A stretch of DNA of 64,000 nt, from positions 1 to 64,000 of the forward strand of contig NW_026273367.1 in assembly GCF_020536995.1 (NCBI RefSeq), given 5' to 3'. This document shows positions 47,881 through 58,632 of this stretch, piece after piece. The position numbers and the translations under genes are program-made. The DNA comes from Dreissena polymorpha (lineage: Eukaryota > Mollusca > Bivalvia > Myida > Dreissenidae). Positions within the stretch are counted from its first letter, which is position 1; every line of letters begins with the position of its first letter. The notes beneath the pieces were generated by a model. The model ran no database searches. It was not told the DNA's origin and worked only from the letters and a program-made list of their open reading frames with translations.

Positions 47881-48193
47881 GCTTCAGTTATATTGTTCAG
47901 AGTTCGCCCTGTTGACCGTGTATGCATTCTTGAGTTACCATCCAAAAACCATTTTACTATTTCGGGTCACCGTGACCTTGACCTTTGACCTAGTGACCTG
48001 AAAATCAATAGGGGTCATCTGCGAGTCATGATCAATGTACCTATGAAGTTTCATGATCCTAGGCCCAAGCGTTCTTGAGTAATCATCTGACAACCACCTG
48101 GTGGACGGACCGACAGACCGACATACCGACAGACGGACCGACAGACCGACATGAGCAAAGCAATATACCCCCTCTTCTTCGAAGGGGGGCATA

Positions 48194-48626
48194 ATTAAGA
48201 GGCATGATTTATTCACAAGAATTATCAGTTACTTCAATAAAAAGAAACCCTTCTGCGTAAAAATGATTTCAAATCTACACACTATTTAATTTTTGGATTT
48301 CCAAATATATCTACACGAGGGTTTTTAATGCTTTTTTATTATTGTCTGATCCATTGATATTAAGTTCCAGCCAATGGTAGACACCATGACAAATGAACAC
48401 CAGTGAGACTCCAAATTCTATCAGACTTTATATATAAACAGGTAAGTTTGCCCTTTGATTTTTATTTTGCAATGGCAACCAGAGATTGCATTTAGTAACA
48501 TAACATAAAAAATGAAAAAGAAAGACAATCAACAAAACTTCCAACAACATTCATAACCGAGATGTGATTACAAGCAAATATTAAAACCATAGCACTCAGC
48601 AAATGAACACAAAGGAAATCAATTTA
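48194..48626. other. no supported feature
   Basis: No exon or repeat boundary seen. Confidence 0.5.
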
Positions 48627-49472
48627 CCGTAATTACTCTATGTTTTCGGACACTTAAAAATAAAAAAAAATTTCGTGTCCGAAAAACTTAGATACGACAA
48701 ATATTCACAAAATACAGGTGTCCAAAAACTTAGAGTAGAAAATTGAAGTGTCCGAAAAATAGCGTCAATTGTATCAACGACTACCGAAATAGCACGTGCT
48801 TGTAAAATACCATGCTGTATAGAATGAATTACAGTTATATATGTTTGCACTGCATTTTAAATAATTTTAAATGCTTAATTTATTTGAAAGAAAGTTACTA
48901 CAAGGTTCTACTTTGACCAACGAGTTAGAAGATTAGCATGTAATGTACTGATACTCGCTAGTATGAATCTGTCTAACACCTTCAATTGTTCATAAAACTT
49001 GCAATAGGGTGCATCACACTTTGAAGCGTTTTGTATTTGTCACAGTTATTTTACTGAGAAGGGGTAGTACCATTGCGGTACATAACTGAACTGTTAATTG
49101 GCACTATAAAACCCCTGGTAATTGTCATAACGCTGATGCTATCGGGCCAAACCATTGTTAAATACCGGTTTACAAGGTTATTTACCCAATAACGCCAATG
49201 TAATGGTCCGTTGCCCTCAGGCATGCACCTGCTATGTTTTATGATGTTAATTGGGTTGTAAAACCCCATGACCGAAGTGTCATAAGATATCAAAAACAGA
49301 ACCGAAACATGGTTAAATAGCGATGTAAAATATACTGTCCGAAAACTTAGTGACATTAATTATGGACGAAAACTTGTGTGTCCGAAAATTAAGAGTCACG
49401 AAAAATGATTATTTTTGCTAAAAAAGAGGTGTCCAAAAACTTAAAGTGTCCGAAAACATAGAGTTATTACGG
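48627..49472. mobile_element. 846-bp TA-flanked non-autonomous DNA transposon (Tc1/mariner-like ends)
   Basis: Flanked by TA at 48625-48626 and 49473-49474. Terminal inverted repeats of ~31 bp: the left is CCGTAATTACTCTATGTTTT then CGGACACTT; the right is its complement with one or two mismatches. The TIR-proximal motif GTGTCCGAAAA (with variants, often followed by ACTTAGA) recurs about eight times towards both ends in either orientation. A 101-codon minus-strand frame at 49356-49051 shows no transposase motif I recognise. TA duplication suggests the Tc1/mariner group, but the family name is inference. Confidence 0.8.
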
Positions 49473-49518
49473 TAGTTATTCACATGTAACACCAATTTCA
49501 AACATGGACATGCAACTA

Positions 49519-49793
49519 AAACAAGAGATGTGTTTGTCAGAAACACAATGCCCCTTACTGCGCCGCTTTGATACATTTTTTTTTTACCTTTGATCTTGAA
49601 GGATGACCTTTCACCACTCAAAATGTGCAGCTTCATGAGATGCACGTGCATGCCAAATATCAAGTTGCTATGCGAAGGGACATAAAAGTTATGAGCATTT
49701 TTCAAAACCAAAATGCGAAACCTAAACGCAAAGTGTGACGGAAGGACGGACAGACGGATGGTCTGATCACTATATGCCCTCCTTGGGGGGGCA
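49519..49793 (+). mobile_element. AGGTCA-rich dispersed repeat, family F1, short copy
   Basis: Starts AAACAAGAGATGTGTTTGTC with AATGCCCC, has one internal unit (GAAGGATGACCTTTCACCAC, ATGTGCAGCTTCATGAGATG), a GACGGACAGACGGATGG tail and an inverted GGGGGGGCAT terminus. A single-unit member of the same family as 43218-44124. Confidence 0.8.
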
Positions 49794-49954
49794 TACAAAT
49801 CAACAACTTATCTTGAACAGAATAACACCAATATGAATTAAACATTTTCACCATTTACAGAATGGAATTCAATAACCACATAGGCTGTGATACTTACAAA
49901 CAAAGTTTGATTATCATTGATTTCTTCAAAGAATCATTAAACACTGATTATATT

Positions 49955-49960
49955 TTTATT
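49955..49960 (-). terminator. candidate polyadenylation signal of gene R
   Basis: AATAAA on the minus strand, four bases past the TAA stop of gene R. It is close to the stop, so the functional signal may lie further left. Confidence 0.35.
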
Positions 49961-49964
49961 TTCT

Positions 49965-50219
49965 TTAAACAGTCTTTGGAAGATCAGTTTCTTTGCTTTC
50001 TTCTGCCTGGGCTCTAGAATTTGTACTGTCGGCATATGCATCACTGTATGTAGAAGGTTCTAACACTATTCGTTTCTCAGCCTCACCCTCACCCTCACCA
50101 ATGCCACTGTCTTTAGGCTGCACTACCGCAGAATTTGTCTCGCTACCCCACACAAAACTGTAGTTTTCTTCCAGCTGGTCATGCCTAGCTTGCTCACGAT
50201 CAACTTCTGATGTTCCGCC
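49965..50219 (-). CDS. gene R, terminal exon
   Basis: Acceptor TTGTTAATTAATAG then 84 codons in phase 0 to TAA at 49967-49965. The product begins GGTSEVDREQARHDQLEENY and continues SFVWGSETNSAVVQPKDSG, an acidic GEGEGEAEKR stretch and a Ser/Glu-rich tail ending ETDLPKTV. It looks intrinsically disordered and acidic. Join to the exon at 51606-51494 is exact (ATA, then GGC). No recognised domain. Confidence 0.65.
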   Translation of the reverse strand, partial: GGTSEVDREQARHDQLEENYSFVWGSETNSAVVQPKDSGIGEGEGEAEKRIVLEPSTYSDAYADSTNSRAQAEESKETDLPKTV

Positions 50220-50668
50220 CTATTAATTAACAATACATTCGTCATAAGAATATATTAAATATCATTTAACTGGATATCGGTAGTAAATGCTAAACCTGGA
50301 TTACATTAAGCATTGCACCTTGAAAAACTACATGTACCGGTACATCACAATCCTGTGCGTTTTTTCTCTTATTAATATACATTGTGTTTAAATTTCAAAC
50401 ATGACAGTTTAATAGAGCTAACAAAAACAATATACAAGACCCTGCACAAGACCCTACATGATATTTTATTTTATTCAAATAATATAATAAATATATTTAT
50501 ACACACATATGATAACAGTATTTGGCATGGTAAAGTATAAGCATCTATATTCAAATCATCTACAAAGTCCCATTATGTTTATGATTTGACTAACAGAGAT
50601 CTAAGTGTTCTGGCCAATACATTGTTTTTGTCTACAATCATGAAAGTGTGTGACAGAAGTATGCAAAG

Positions 50669-51471
50669 AAACAAGAGGGACAATGGACCCTTGGGCTCTC
50701 ACCTGAGACCCTTAGGAACTAAGGAACTAAACTGTTATCACAAGGTGGAGATCAAAATAATGAAAGTACTTTATGAAACATAAATATTTAATATCTAGTA
50801 TATAAACATGTATATAAACCATGGTGACCATGGTTTTCAAAGGACTGAAACCTATTTTAACTCTGCCCAGATATCATTAAAACAAATGTTCTGACTAAGT
50901 TTCATGAAGATTGGGCACAAAATGTGACTTCACAAGGTTTTACTACAGCTTATTAAGGGAAACTGCCCCGCCTTCTGGCGGCCATGTTTTCCAGGGAACC
51001 AGAACCAGTTTTGAACTAAGCCAAGATATCAATAGAACATATGTTCTGACCAAGTTTCATGAACATTGGGCCATACATTTGACTTCTAGAGTGTTAACAA
51101 GGTTTCACTATTTCCTATATACTATAAGGGTAAAACTCCCCCTCCCCTATCTGGCGGCTATGTTTTTTAACGAATTGGAACCATTTCAAGATATCATTAG
51201 AACAAATGTTCTGACCAAAGTTTTAACAAGATTTTACTATTGTATAGCCATATAAGGAAACTTCCATGCCCCATGTCATCCATTTCTTTCAATGGACCTG
51301 AACCAGTTTTGAGCTCAGCTGAGATATCATTGAGACAAATGGTCTGACCCAGTTTCATGAAGATTGGAAATAAATGTGGCCTATAGTGTTTTAAAAGATA
51401 AATGTTGCACATCCAACAAAAAGTTATCAAAAAAGCTCACAGTGAGCATATTGTGCTCAGGTGTGCTAAAA
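50669..51471 (+). mobile_element. family F3 element (CTCACCTGAG ends), in gene R intron
   Basis: Starts AAACAAGAGGGACAATGG with GGCTCTCACCTGAGACC and ends GAGCATATTGTGCTCAGGTG with TGCTAAAA. The head CTCACCTGAG and tail CTCAGGTG are inverted complements. The interior has about four tandem ~150-bp units with GACCAAGTTTCATGAAGATT, CTAGAGTGTTAACAAGG-type words and CTGGCGGCCATGTTTT. Related elements: 55684-57407 and 58633-60524. Confidence 0.8.
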
Positions 51472-51493
51472 ATAAATGCTATGAGGCACTTAC

Positions 51494-51606
51494 TATCATG
51501 TCAACGATCATATTTCTAAAGGCCTCCGATTCTTGATCTGAGAGGACATGTAGAGTATCATCGTTACTGTCATAGGCAGTGGTGATAATCTTCACCTGGA
51601 TCTTGT
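51494..51606 (-). CDS. gene R, internal exon
   Basis: Acceptor TTTGACAAATTTCAG, 113 bp, donor GTAAGT. It completes an Asp codon with the preceding exon, then reads KIQVKIITTAYDSNDDTLHV, then LSDQESEAFRNMIVDMI. A compact alternating hydrophobic/charged segment likely to fold. Phase 1 in and phase 0 out, both matching neighbours. Confidence 0.65.
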
Positions 51607-51639
51607 CTGAAATTTGTCAAAAGCAGGCAATATATGAGC

Positions 51640-51836
51640 CGCATTCTGAGAAAAGTGCGCAAAATAAATATGCGAAGATTTGTCCCAGATTAGCCTATGC
51701 AATCTGCACAGGCTAATCATCAAGGATTCTTTTTTGGTTCATGGAATATTTGGGAAATGCACAGGCTAATCTGGGACAATACTTTAAACACATGCATTAA
51801 GCATTTTCCCAGAACAAAGCTTGCATAAATAATAAA
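51640..51836 (+). mobile_element. MITE family F6, most complete copy
   Basis: Left TGTCCCAGATTAGCCTATGC with its inverted AGGCTAATCATC arm, and right half GCACAGGCTAATCTGGGACA, ACATGCATTAAGCATTTTCC, CAGAACAAAG. Two hairpin arms back to back. In gene R intron between 51606 and 52367. Confidence 0.75.
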
Positions 51837-52195
51837 AACAATTTCATATGCTCATATTTGAACTAAAAGAATTATTGAGTAGCTTCTCACTGTGCAATTA
51901 CCAGCTAACATGTTTTCTTCATACAGATATGGCAAACAGGAAATAAGTGTTCCAGTCCTCTATTTAAAGCATTCTTTGGAGAGAACATAATGCTACTGTT
52001 GCCATTAATAAAAGACAGGAATGTGATCTTCAAAATATGTGAGGAAAAAAATGGGTTCACCATGTAATTAAACATATAGTGTTATGTATAAAACTATTTG
52101 TTAAACAATCTAGGCATTCAAAATATTAAAATCAGCTGAACTAAGAAGGAATCCCAACCCTGAAAAGAATATATGTTCTATATATGATATTTTTT

Positions 52196-52350
52196 TGGTC
52201 TTTTTCGTTTTTAGGATATCTATTCTTAGCAAAAATCCATTTTAAGGCAAAAATTATTGTCCCTGATTAGCCTGTGAAGACTGCACAGTCTTATCTGGGA
52301 TCACACTTTAAGCAAATGCATTTAGCCCAGTTTTCCCAGAACTAGGGTCA
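52196..52350 (+). mobile_element. MITE family F6, right-half copy
   Basis: Contains AGCAAAAATCCATTTTAAGG, TTGTCCCTGATTAGCCTGTG, its inverted CACAGTCTTATCTGGGATCA and the end CCCAGTTTTCCCAGAACTAG. It ends just 17 bp before gene R exon 52367-52537, inside the downstream intron. Confidence 0.75.
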
Positions 52351-52366
52351 TACAGTAAGAGCTCAC

Positions 52367-52537
52367 CTCCATTTCCAAATCCAGCCTTCTCAAGCTCTTG
52401 TTTAACACTCTGTTCCAGTGCCTCAGTGTGCTTGTTACCAAGAGCGCTGGCCATGGCTTTTGTCATTTGACCTTTGGGAATTTTGCTGACCTTGACCTTT
52501 ATCTCCTCAGTCTGACCTTCAACTTTCACCTCAGGTC
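52367..52537 (-). CDS. gene R, internal exon
   Basis: Acceptor ATTTGCCATAG, 171 bp, donor GTGAGC, phase 1 at both ends. It reads PEVKVEGQTEEIKVKVSKIP, then KGQMTKAMASALGNKHTEAL, then EQSVKQELEKAGFGNG. Lys/Glu-rich with a likely amphipathic helix in the second half. It contains AAGGTCAAGGTCA by codon chance (KVKV), not as a repeat insertion. The intron to 51606 holds two F6 MITE copies. Confidence 0.68.
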
Positions 52538-53338
52538 CTATGGCAAATCAGTAGTGAAATATAAAAACATGAAACATTCAATGCTGAGTTCTCATAACAT
52601 TAAGTGAAAAAGAATCATCAACAGCGAAGTTTGAAAAATCATGTTTGAAAAGCAATGAAAAGAAATGCTATAACATATTCAACATTTAATGTGCATATAA
52701 ATAAAAAAAGTCATTTAAAACAGATTTTGCAACGGTTAAGTGAATAAGATTCATCTTTGTAACATGATAGGCAATCATAATACGCAATCTACAACAACTG
52801 CTATTATATAATCTTAAAATCCCATCAAAGTTGAATAGATTTGTAAATAATTAAATTTGCACATACAATTAGAAAAGTTGATTATCATAAAGGAGCATGT
52901 ATTTCCAACAGACCAGTTTTCCCACATTAATTGTGAGTAAACCATGTATCTTGGCAGTAAAATTAAATTGGTTTTAATGCAGAAAGTGAGCCTGAATCAT
53001 GAAGAAACAAAGTTATAACTAACATGAACTTAACCCTGCTATCCAACTCAATTTAGAAGATCACATTCTCTGTAAGATTAAATATTTCTTCAAAGGGTCT
53101 TATGCAAGGACGTTTTTTACACTGCTCATCAAACAAACAGGCCAATAAGCCTCCTACACCATCAAAGGTTTATTCAAGTTGCTATGACGCATGCAGGCTG
53201 TGGATGCTAATTCACATCTTCTCCAAACATGCAAACCATATAACATGCCATTATACTTGATTAAACTGACATCTAATAAAAAAGCACTGATGTGGGATAA
53301 TCATTTCTAATTTCAACTTGCAGATACACACAGCCACA
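52538..53338. other. gene R intron, no repeat recognised
   Basis: AT-rich intronic sequence; nothing further supportable. Confidence 0.5.
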
Positions 53339-53551
53339 TTAACCCTTTCAGTGCGGGAACCGAATTTTAAAGGCCTTTGCAAACAGTTTGGATCCAGATG
53401 AGACGCCACAGAACGTGGCGTCTCATCTGGATCCAAACTGTTTGCTATTCTGGTAGTATTCTTTGAAAAAAAATTAAGAAAATGCTTATTTTATAAATTC
53501 AGCAGACGACATTTTAGCAGACGACAAATTTCCCAGCATGCAAAGGGTTAA
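53339..53551 (-). mobile_element. palindrome-centred MITE, family F5 copy 3, most intact
   Basis: Ends TTAACCCTTTCAGTGCGGGA and the complement of TTCCCAGCATGCAAAGGGTTAA. The central arms CAAACAGTTTGGATCCAGAT / GAGACGCCAC and their perfect complement are 30 bp each around a 5-nt AGAAC loop. In the family orientation the covarying pair is A-T here, versus T-A in copy 2. Confidence 0.88.
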
Positions 53552-53577
53552 AAACACAATAGCATTTAATTTTAAAA

Positions 53578-53710
53578 AGAGGTGGATATGGTGTCCGCCT
53601 AGTGACCAGAATGTCATGGGTTTGATCTCCCCTGTTCTAATCCCAGGAAATGGACTCAAGAACGCTTCAAATAAGCGTTAGGCTTTCTATGCAATCGAGC
53701 TAAAATAAAT
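53578..53710 (+). mobile_element. probable tRNA-derived SINE fragment
   Basis: GGTGGATATGGTGTCCGCCT followed ~25 bp later by GGGTTTGATCTCCCC resembles diverged RNA polymerase III A and B boxes (B box consensus GGTTCGANTCC, here with an extra base). After it come AAGAACGCTTCAAATAAGCG, a small hairpin, and GAGCTAAAATAAAT as a 3' tail. The left boundary is approximate. Confidence 0.45.
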
Positions 53711-55222
53711 AGGTTTTAAGTAAAGAATGTGTTCTGAGTACTTATGGAATCTAGCAATGCAGTGAAAAAAATGTAGCACTTTTACTCTGGAGATTATGAG
53801 AGTGCACAATTTAATAAATCTTTCACTGATTGCCATTGAAATAAATAATAACCAAAACCATCAATCATAATAACAAGGCAATTTATTATCATAAGTCACT
53901 TTTACAACAATCCAACAACAATCATGGATAGAGCATAACACTGTATTAGCTACCTATACTAGTTCTATCTGGGCCTATATTCAACACCCTTTCTCAGATT
54001 TTTTTAAAGACTTAACCATATGTTTAACTATTCTATCATAACAGCTAATTAATTTGAACCATACTTGGTAATCAGCCCACACAACTACACACATTTAGAA
54101 TATCTTACTCAATCTCAAACTCAAATTGAGACACAAAAATGACTCTTGAGTTTAAGACTGATATTCTTAATTTTATCAGTCCAGCGGGCCAGTATCTCTA
54201 AGTGCCAGATTTCTAATACTGAATGAATTCTCAATACAGCCTAAAATTTCTGGACTAACATTTATATAGTAAAGGACTGTCTTTTTGAATCTCAAAGGAT
54301 ATATTAGTGATAAATGTTCAGATATCAGTTTAACTTCACCTAACAGTTTCACTCCTTCAAATTTTTTTATTCACACCTGATTAAACAAGCATTTATTTAA
54401 ATTCCACAATTTTTTGTTTCAATGGCCCTGGTTGGTATTTCAACACATCAAAAGTTATTATGGTGTATACATCTTAATAAAAGTTAAAAACAAAACTTTA
54501 AAACTAAAAATCTTGGTGTATTACTGAAACGAGATTATAATTGAGCTGTGTTCAGGGAAAAACAGGATTCAGGGTTATGCCTTATGAAATATTTGCGCTT
54601 AAAGGAAGTCTGCTCAATTGTGTTTAATGCAATTTCTTATAAAGTACTTCAGCAATTAATTATTGCAATGGATTTTAAACATAATTTCTTGGGCCTGCTA
54701 CTGAAGCTACCACTAAGCATTAAGACTATATGAACCTCTTTTAAATGTCAAACATTTTAGCTCTAGAGTGCAAGAGTGTTCTGCAATGGCTTGCTTATTT
54801 AAAGGTATAAAGTGTAGTCTATTTATTTTTAAATGTTAACATTATTAATATGGAAAGGTGATTTAAAAAAAAAGCAAAACAGGATTGTGGATAATTTAAC
54901 ACTGAGCTAAAAATTGGATTACACAAGTATTTAGGATGTTTTTTACACCTTTGTACCAAGTCTGATGAGTTTTATCAACATCTTCCATAAATTGTCTGTT
55001 AGTCAACAAATTTTATTGAGGAAACCCCAAATCAATCATAATTATCAGGAAAGGCATTATATAATCTTCATATTGTCACATTTGAAATAGAGTGTAAGTA
55101 TTTGTGACTTAAAACACTACTATCAACATGTACTTCTAATTGTCTTAGTGTTTTTAATAAAGTACTTTTTAAAACAGTGACATATCATGCATCAAAACTA
55201 GATTTGAAATTAGATTGAAAAC
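53711..55222. other. gene R intron, no gene or repeat recognised
   Basis: 1.5 kb of AT-rich intronic sequence with short open frames only; nothing I can defend. Confidence 0.5.
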
Positions 55223-58200
55223 TAACAAGAGCTGTCAGAGGACAGCCCGCTCCACTATTCGAGTGCTTGACAGTATAACGTAAGCCATCATGGGGAAATT
55301 GTTCATATTTAATAAGGTAAAGGTAATATAGTCTATATTCTAAGTGGAAGACGACCATAATTGAAACATATTGATCGCTTATGTTCTAAAGAAGTTGTAC
55401 TTTGTTGACGATTCTGAGTTCAGGTATATTTTCCACAATCTCTTGAACGTTTGTTAAGACATAAAACAAACTAATAAGATTTTATTTCAAGTTTGATAGC
55501 AATAGCTTGGGTGGGATGGTTGGACGATCCTTCAAAAATAATGTAAATAAATATTTGTTGATTTTTTAAAACCATGTTTCAAAGAAAAAAAAATCTGTTT
55601 GGGTGGGTGGGGGGTTTGGGTGGGGATGGAGAGGGGATATAATGTTGGGGTGTGGTCATTTATAAAATGATCTTTAAAAAATAAAACAAGAGGGCCTGAA
55701 AGGCCCAAAGTCGCTCACCTGAGATAACAAGATATTATTGGGACACTTCTTCTGACCAAGTTTCATGAAGATCGGAAAATAATTGTGGCCTCTAGAGTGT
55801 TAACAAGGTTTTACTATAGCCATATAAGGCAAAATGCCCCACCCCCTGGGAGACATGTTTTTCAACCAACGGGCATCATTTTTAAACTCGTCTAAGATAT
55901 TATCGGGAAGAATCTTCTGACCAAGTTTCATGAAGAGCGACAGTAAATGTGGCCTCTAGAGTGTTAACAAGATTTTACGATAGCCATAAAAGGAAAAATG
56001 CCCCACCCCTTGGAAGCCATGTTTTTCAAGCAAACATAATTATTTTCGAACTCATCCAAGATATCATTGAGACCAATCTTCTGACCAAATTTCATGAAGA
56101 TTGGACAATAAATGTGGCCTCTTGAGTGTTAACAAGGTTTTTCTATAGCCGTTTAATTAAGAAAAAATGCCCCGCCCCTGGTGGCCATGTTTTTAAAGCA
56201 ACCAAAACCATTTTCAAACTCATCCAAGATATCATTGGGACAAATCTTCTGAACAAGTTTCATGATGATCGGAAAATAAATGTGGCCTCTAGGGTGTTAA
56301 TAAGGTTTTACTATAGCCATATAAGGAAAAATGCCCAGCCCCCGTGGTGGCCATGTTTTTCAACCAAGCATCATCATTTTTGAACTCGTCCAAGATATTA
56401 TTGGGATGAATCTTTTGGCTGAGTTTCATGAAGATCGGACAATAAATGTGACCTCTAGAGTGTTAACAAGATTTTACTATAGCTATATATATAGCAATAT
56501 AAGGAAAAATGCCCGCCCCTTGGCAGCCATGTTTTTCAAGCAAACGTAACCATTTTTGAACTCATCCAAGATATCACTGGGACAAATCTTCTGACCAAGT
56601 TTCATGTAGATCAGAAAATAAATGTGGCCTCTAAAGTGTTAACAAGATTTTACTATAGCCATATAAGGAAAAATGCTCTGCCCCCTGGAGGCCATGTTTT
56701 TCAACCAACCGGCATCATTTTCGAACGCGTCAAAGATATTATTGGGATAAATCTTCTGACCAAGTTTTATGAAGATTGGAAATAAATGTGGCCTCTAGAG
56801 TGTTAACAAGATTTTACTAAAGCCATATAAGGAAATATGCCCTGCCCCTTGAGAGCAAGCAAAGGTTACCATTTTTGAACTCGTCCAAGATATCATTGGG
56901 ACAAATCTTCTGAGCAAGTTTCATGAAGATCGGAAAATAAAAGTGGCCTCTATAGTGTTAACAAGGTTTTACTGTAGCCATATAAGGAAATATGCCCTGC
57001 CCCTTGGCGGCCATGTTTTTCAACCAACAGGCATCATTTTCGAACTCTTCCAAGATATTATTATGATGAATCTTCTGACCGAATTTCATGAAGATCAGAC
57101 AATAAATGCGGCCTCTAGAGTGCTAACAAGATTTTACTTTAGCCATTTATAGCCATATAAGGAAAAAAGCCCCGCCCCTTGGCAGCCATGTTTTTTAAGC
57201 AAACGTAACTATTTTTGAACTCATCAAAGACATTATTGAAACCAATCTTCTGACTAAATTTCATGAAGATTGGACAATAAATGTGGCCTCTAGAGAGTTA
57301 ACAAGGCAAATGTTGACGCCACACAATGGACAATGGACAACACACGACAGACAAAAGGCGATCACAAAAGCTCACCATGAGCACGTTGTGCTCAGGTGAG
57401 CTAAAAAAAAGCAAAATTTTTGTCTTTTTTTTTTTATTTTCTTGGGAAGGGGGGGCAGGATTCTAGGGTGGGGCGTGGGGGATGGTTTGGGTGGAGTCCA
57501 TTGTGGTATGTCAGGTAAGTGTTGTTATGACAAAGTATGAATCAAATCTGATCATAAATAAAGAAGTTATGAAAAATTTATTAAAATTTATTAATTTGAC
57601 CTTGAGAGTCAAGGTCATTCAAAGGTCAAGGTCAAATTCAACTTGCCAGGTACAGTACCCTCATGATAGTAAGAAAGTATTTGAAGTTTGAAAGCCTTGA
57701 TACTTAAGAAGTAAAGTGGATCTTTACACAAACTTTAACAAAATATTCAAAGTTACTAAGACAAAAAGGGCCATAATTCCATTAAAATACCAACCAGAGT
57801 TATGCAACTTGCCCTGTACAGTCCCTTACGATAGTTAGTAAGTGTTGCAAGTATGAAAGCAATAGCTTTGATACTTTAGAAATAAAGTGAATCTAAACAC
57901 AAAACTTAACCAAATTTTCAATTTTCTAGGTATAAAAAGGGAACATAATTCTTACAAAATGCTTGATACAGTTGTCTGCTCTTGTTTATAGATTGTGCTC
58001 ATGTTGGTCAAGAAGTATGCAGATAAATAAGCAATATGACATGGTACATTGAAAATATTTGGGGTGGTACGCAAACTTTAACATAGATTTATAAATATAG
58101 AGCATATTTTAAGTAGAAAAAGGGCCATAATCCTTACAAAATGCTTGTTACAGTCGTCTGCTCCTGTTTAAAGATTGGGGTCATGTTGGTAAAGAAGTAT

Positions 58201-58540
58201 ACAAAATATGAAAGCAATATGTCAAGGGACATACAAAATATTTGAGGTGGTACGCAAACTTTAACATAGATTTATCAATAATATGCATATTCTAAGTGAA
58301 AAAAGGGCCATAATTTTTACAAAATGCTTAATACAGTTGTCTGCTCTTGTTGATAGGTTGGAGTCATGTTGGTAAAGAAATATGCAAAATATAAAAGCAA
58401 TATGACAAGGGACATAGGAAATATTTGAGGTGGTACGTAAACTTTAACATTCCAACGCTCACTGGAACGGGAACGCCGACGCCGGGGTGAGTAGGATAGC
58501 TCCACTATATATATTTCATATATAATAGTCGAGCTAAAAA
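55223..58540 (+). mobile_element. family F4 element interrupted by an F3 insertion
   Basis: Head AACAAGAGCTGTCAGAGGAC with AGCCCGCTCCACTATTCGAG; tail CCGACGCCGGGGTGAGTAGG, ATAGCTCCACTATATA, ATAATAGTCGAGCTAAAAA. Head CTCCACTATTCGAG and tail AATAGTCGAGC are short inverted counterparts. The right interior (57730-58445) has about four tandem ~185-bp units with AAAAGGGCCATAATTCTTAC and GGTGGTACGCAAACTTTAAC. G-rich unit remnants at 55596-55680 and 57440-57495 flank the F3 insertion at 55684-57407, so F3 landed in a G-rich unit inside F4. Confidence 0.7.
55684..57407 (+). mobile_element. family F3 element, expanded copy (nested in F4)
   Basis: Head AAACAAGAGGGCCTGAAAGG with GTCGCTCACCTGAGATAAC; tail CTCACCATGAGCACGTTGTG with CTCAGGTGAGCTAAAA. 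About ten tandem ~165-bp units with CTTCTGACCAAGTTTCATGA, GTGGCCTCTAGAGTGTTAAC, TATAGCCATATAAGGAAAAA, TGGCGGCCATGTTTTTCA. A tail-proximal ACAATGGACAATGGACAACA run precedes the end. Open frames within it are repeat translations. Confidence 0.85.
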
Positions 58541-58632
58541 GTAGTCCCTACACAGGTGACTGTAAACAATATTTGGCATTTTTAGTTACCTTAATTATTT
58601 TCAATATTTCATCACTAGGCATTCAATAAATT

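Larger units (their letters stand above)
46164..48193 (+). mobile_element. family F2 element carrying a G-rich array
   Basis: The head AACAAGGGATGTTTGTAAAA with CATGCCCCCC lies at 46164-46200; the tail TATACCCCCTCTTCTTCGAA with GGGGGGCATAA is at 48168-48193. Between are tandem ~144-bp units with TGACCTTGACCTTTGACCT (46253, 46319, 47973) and CATGATCAATGTACCTATG. They are interrupted at ~46380-47620 by a different G-rich array. Related units occur at 58750-59664. Non-coding. Confidence 0.75.

Noticed and set aside
49051-49356. 101-codon minus-strand frame inside the TA-flanked element as a transposase
   Set aside because: Too short, no DDE motif or helix-turn-helix visible; probably chance within a non-autonomous element.
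52367-52537. AAGGTCAAGGTCA inside gene R exon as an F1 repeat insertion
   Set aside because: It is part of an open, phase-consistent exon (codons for KVKV) with no other F1 sequence around it.
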